Positions 62,446 through 64,000 of a DNA stretch of 64,000 bases are shown here, piece after piece. The notes beneath the pieces are model-generated. The model saw only the letters and a program-made list of their open reading frames with translations, searched no databases and was not told the origin of the DNA. This DNA comes from Thauera chlorobenzoica (GTDB lineage: Bacteria > Pseudomonadota > Gammaproteobacteria > Burkholderiales > Rhodocyclaceae): contig NZ_CP018839.1 of assembly GCF_001922305.1 (NCBI RefSeq), positions 1,736,001 to 1,800,000 of the forward strand, read 5' to 3'. The stretch's first letter is position 1; each line of letters begins with the position of its first letter. The translations under genes were made by a program, and so were the position numbers.

Positions 62446-63924
62446 TTACGGGAAGGTCACGGTGATATTGACGTCCGCGTCGTCCTCCAATTCCGGCGCG
62501 CCGTAGCTCACGCCATCATCGTCGGTTGCTGCACCGGTCACGACGTTGGTGTGGAGACCGGCGGCGGAGATCCTGCCGACGAACGTGCACGGGTAGCTGT
62601 CCAACGGATCAATGGTTTGCGGAACCGCGCACGTCGTGCTGATGACGTTGCCTTGGACCGTGGTGATGTCGCCGAACCTGTCGTCCGTGAGGCTAGTAAG
62701 TGTCAGCGTGTCGAAGCTGGAGGTGTTGCTCACCCCGACGCTGAACTGCACATCCACGGTAACGGCCTGCGTTGCGGTCGCGGTCTTGGTCAGGCTCGGC
62801 GGGCTCGAGTCGTCGACAACGGTCACGTCGGCCGGATCATCATCGCAGAGGTTCGAATGACCGAAATCATCGCTTCCGCACGCGGTGACGACGTCGGTGA
62901 TCGTGTCACCTGCATCGTGCGCCCCGGACGCCACTAGCACCGTAAATTGACACATGTACGGGTTCTGACCACCCGGATCGTTGATTTCCGCCGGAATCGT
63001 CGCCAACGCGCAGGTGGTCGCCGTGACGGCGCCCTGAACCTGGGTGATGTCGCCGTACAGGTTGTCGACCAGGCTGTCCAGCGTCACGTTCGAGACCAGC
63101 GCGTTGTTGGTCACCGCGACACTGTAGATCACCGAGCCGCCCGCTTCGGAAACCGTCGTCGTCACCGCGTCCTTGATCACCGTGATGCTTGCGGTTTCGA
63201 GGAAGACGTCGATGTTGAGGTTGCCGCAATTGCACTTCGATGGCGATCCCGGGAAGGCATCGAACGTGCCCGCGGTCGTATACGTGGCCGAGTCGCACAC
63301 CTCGTTCGCGCCCGGCTGACGCCAACTCGTGCACCAGGGCAGATTGACCTTGCTGTCGTTGTTGCTGTCGACACACATGGTGGTGATGGTCTGGCGAATC
63401 ACCTGTGGGTTGTTGGCGGCGTCGATGTCGCCGCAAATATCAGGGGCCGCATCCTTGTTGATGAAGGTTGGCGAATTTGCCGCAGTGACCACATTCGGCG
63501 CGCACTGTCCGGTCAAGGCGCCATCGGCTCCGCCGCCGTCGGTGGCGATATAAAGACCGAGGTCGTAGCGGGCCTGGGCGGTCAGCGGCATCGTGAAGTC
63601 GGCGGTGAAGGTGAAAGGCTGGCCGGAGACACAGGTGAACTGCCCTTGTGGGTTCGGGTCCTGACAACCATCATTGTTCGCATCCTGCGGTCCACCGGGA
63701 GTCACCGCGATACAGATGTTGCTGACCGAAGACAGCGTCACGTCATTGGCGGTACACGTCAGGCTCTGGCTGTTGCCGTGCGCCATCCACACATCCTGCA
63801 TGCAACTGGGTGCGACCTGGGCCGACGCCGGCGGCGCTCCCAGCAGCAGCCCTCCCACTACCAGCGGCGTCGCCGCGCCGATACAGCGCGCCCACGAACG
63901 CGCCCATCTCGTCAAGCTTCTCAT
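62446..63924 (-). CDS. Secreted cysteine-rich protein with two DUF11-like repeats
   Basis: 492 residues. Signal peptide (TPLVVGGLLLGAPPASAQ), an N-terminal region with about a dozen cysteines in CxxxC-spaced loops (SLTCTANDVT; DICGDIDAANN; CVDSNNDSKVNLPWC; KCNCGNL) and two DUF11/Ig-like repeats (VTLDSLVDNLYGDITQVQGA and TLTSLTDDRFGDITTVQGNV cores). AGGAGA precedes ATG 63924. It ends without a recognisable membrane anchor, PEP-CTERM or LPXTG. Surface or secreted role presumed. Nothing firm is seen upstream to the window edge. Confidence 0.75.
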   Translation of the reverse strand: MRSLTRWARSWARCIGAATPLVVGGLLLGAPPASAQVAPSCMQDVWMAHGNSQSLTCTANDVTLSSVSNICIAVTPGGPQDANNDGCQDPNPQGQFTCVSGQPFTFTADFTMPLTAQARYDLGLYIATDGGGADGALTGQCAPNVVTAANSPTFINKDAAPDICGDIDAANNPQVIRQTITTMCVDSNNDSKVNLPWCTSWRQPGANEVCDSATYTTAGTFDAFPGSPSKCNCGNLNIDVFLETASITVIKDAVTTTVSEAGGSVIYSVAVTNNALVSNVTLDSLVDNLYGDITQVQGAVTATTCALATIPAEINDPGGQNPYMCQFTVLVASGAHDAGDTITDVVTACGSDDFGHSNLCDDDPADVTVVDDSSPPSLTKTATATQAVTVDVQFSVGVSNTSSFDTLTLTSLTDDRFGDITTVQGNVISTTCAVPQTIDPLDSYPCTFVGRISAAGLHTNVVTGAATDDDGVSYGAPELEDDADVNITVTFP

Positions 63925-64000
63925 GATGTTCTCCTATCCGCTTCGGGACGAGCTTCGCCCCCTCGGGGATCAGCGCGGATCCTCGCAGGGATATCCGTTC

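Overview
The window is 64 kb of dense, high-GC chromosomal DNA with no rRNA, tRNA, insertion sequence, prophage or CRISPR array that I can see. Gene content and order (complete ybgC-tolQRAB-pal-cpoB-queE, hslVU, ilvD, zapB/zapA-6S RNA, a NodT-type outer-membrane factor with MacAB, malonyl-CoA decarboxylase, an FNR/ANR-type site) point to a betaproteobacterium. Rhodocyclales such as Thauera or Azoarcus are the best guess, but the genus is inference.

Layout. 1-5.3 kb (minus): Tol-Pal envelope operon ending in queE. 5.5-8.4 kb (plus): HslVU protease and an AEC permease. 8.4-12 kb: a Sel1-type protein, a type IV pilin behind a sigma-54 promoter, a ParD/RelE-like toxin-antitoxin pair and a diguanylate cyclase. 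12.3-15.8 kb: a TDT transporter behind a coupled leader ORF, then slipin/NfeD. 16-19.8 kb (plus): a five-gene module (HMA_2-like protein, three small membrane proteins, P1B-type ATPase) behind a putative FNR-type promoter. 20-29.6 kb: iron-siderophore island with two TonB-dependent receptors, FecI/FecR, DUF3649/PepSY/DUF3325 inner-membrane proteins and two unannotated micro-ORFs, with Fur-like boxes. 29.7-35.4 kb: permease plus acyl-CoA synthetase, divergent from a hybrid histidine kinase and response regulator. 35.4-43.9 kb: DUF6746 protein, FecA-like receptor, MacA-MacB-NodT efflux operon and a Fur/Irr-like regulator. 44-47.1 kb (minus): TonB-ExbB-ExbD, bacterioferritin, Bfd and HemP. 47.2-51.3 kb: GGDEF/EAL protein with a beta-barrel and a PstS-like protein. 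51.4-58.9 kb: malonyl-CoA decarboxylase, Lgt, YceH, IlvD, ZapB-like, ZapA, 6S RNA and TrkH. 58.9-64 kb: a c-di-GMP-I riboswitch leading a secreted M11-like metalloprotease, then a DsbA-like protein and a cysteine-rich DUF11-type secreted protein.

Functional themes. Iron acquisition dominates: three receptors, a dedicated TonB complex, FecIR signalling, ferritin storage, HemP and a Fur-family regulator, with Fur-like palindromes at most promoters. Cyclic-di-GMP is the second theme: one active-looking cyclase, one EAL protein and one riboswitch. The most novel-looking element is the 16-19.8 kb metal-ATPase module. Its small membrane proteins resemble, in arrangement, the PacL/P-ATPase platforms of mycobacteria, and its HMA_2-like signature recurs in a third protein inside the siderophore operon.
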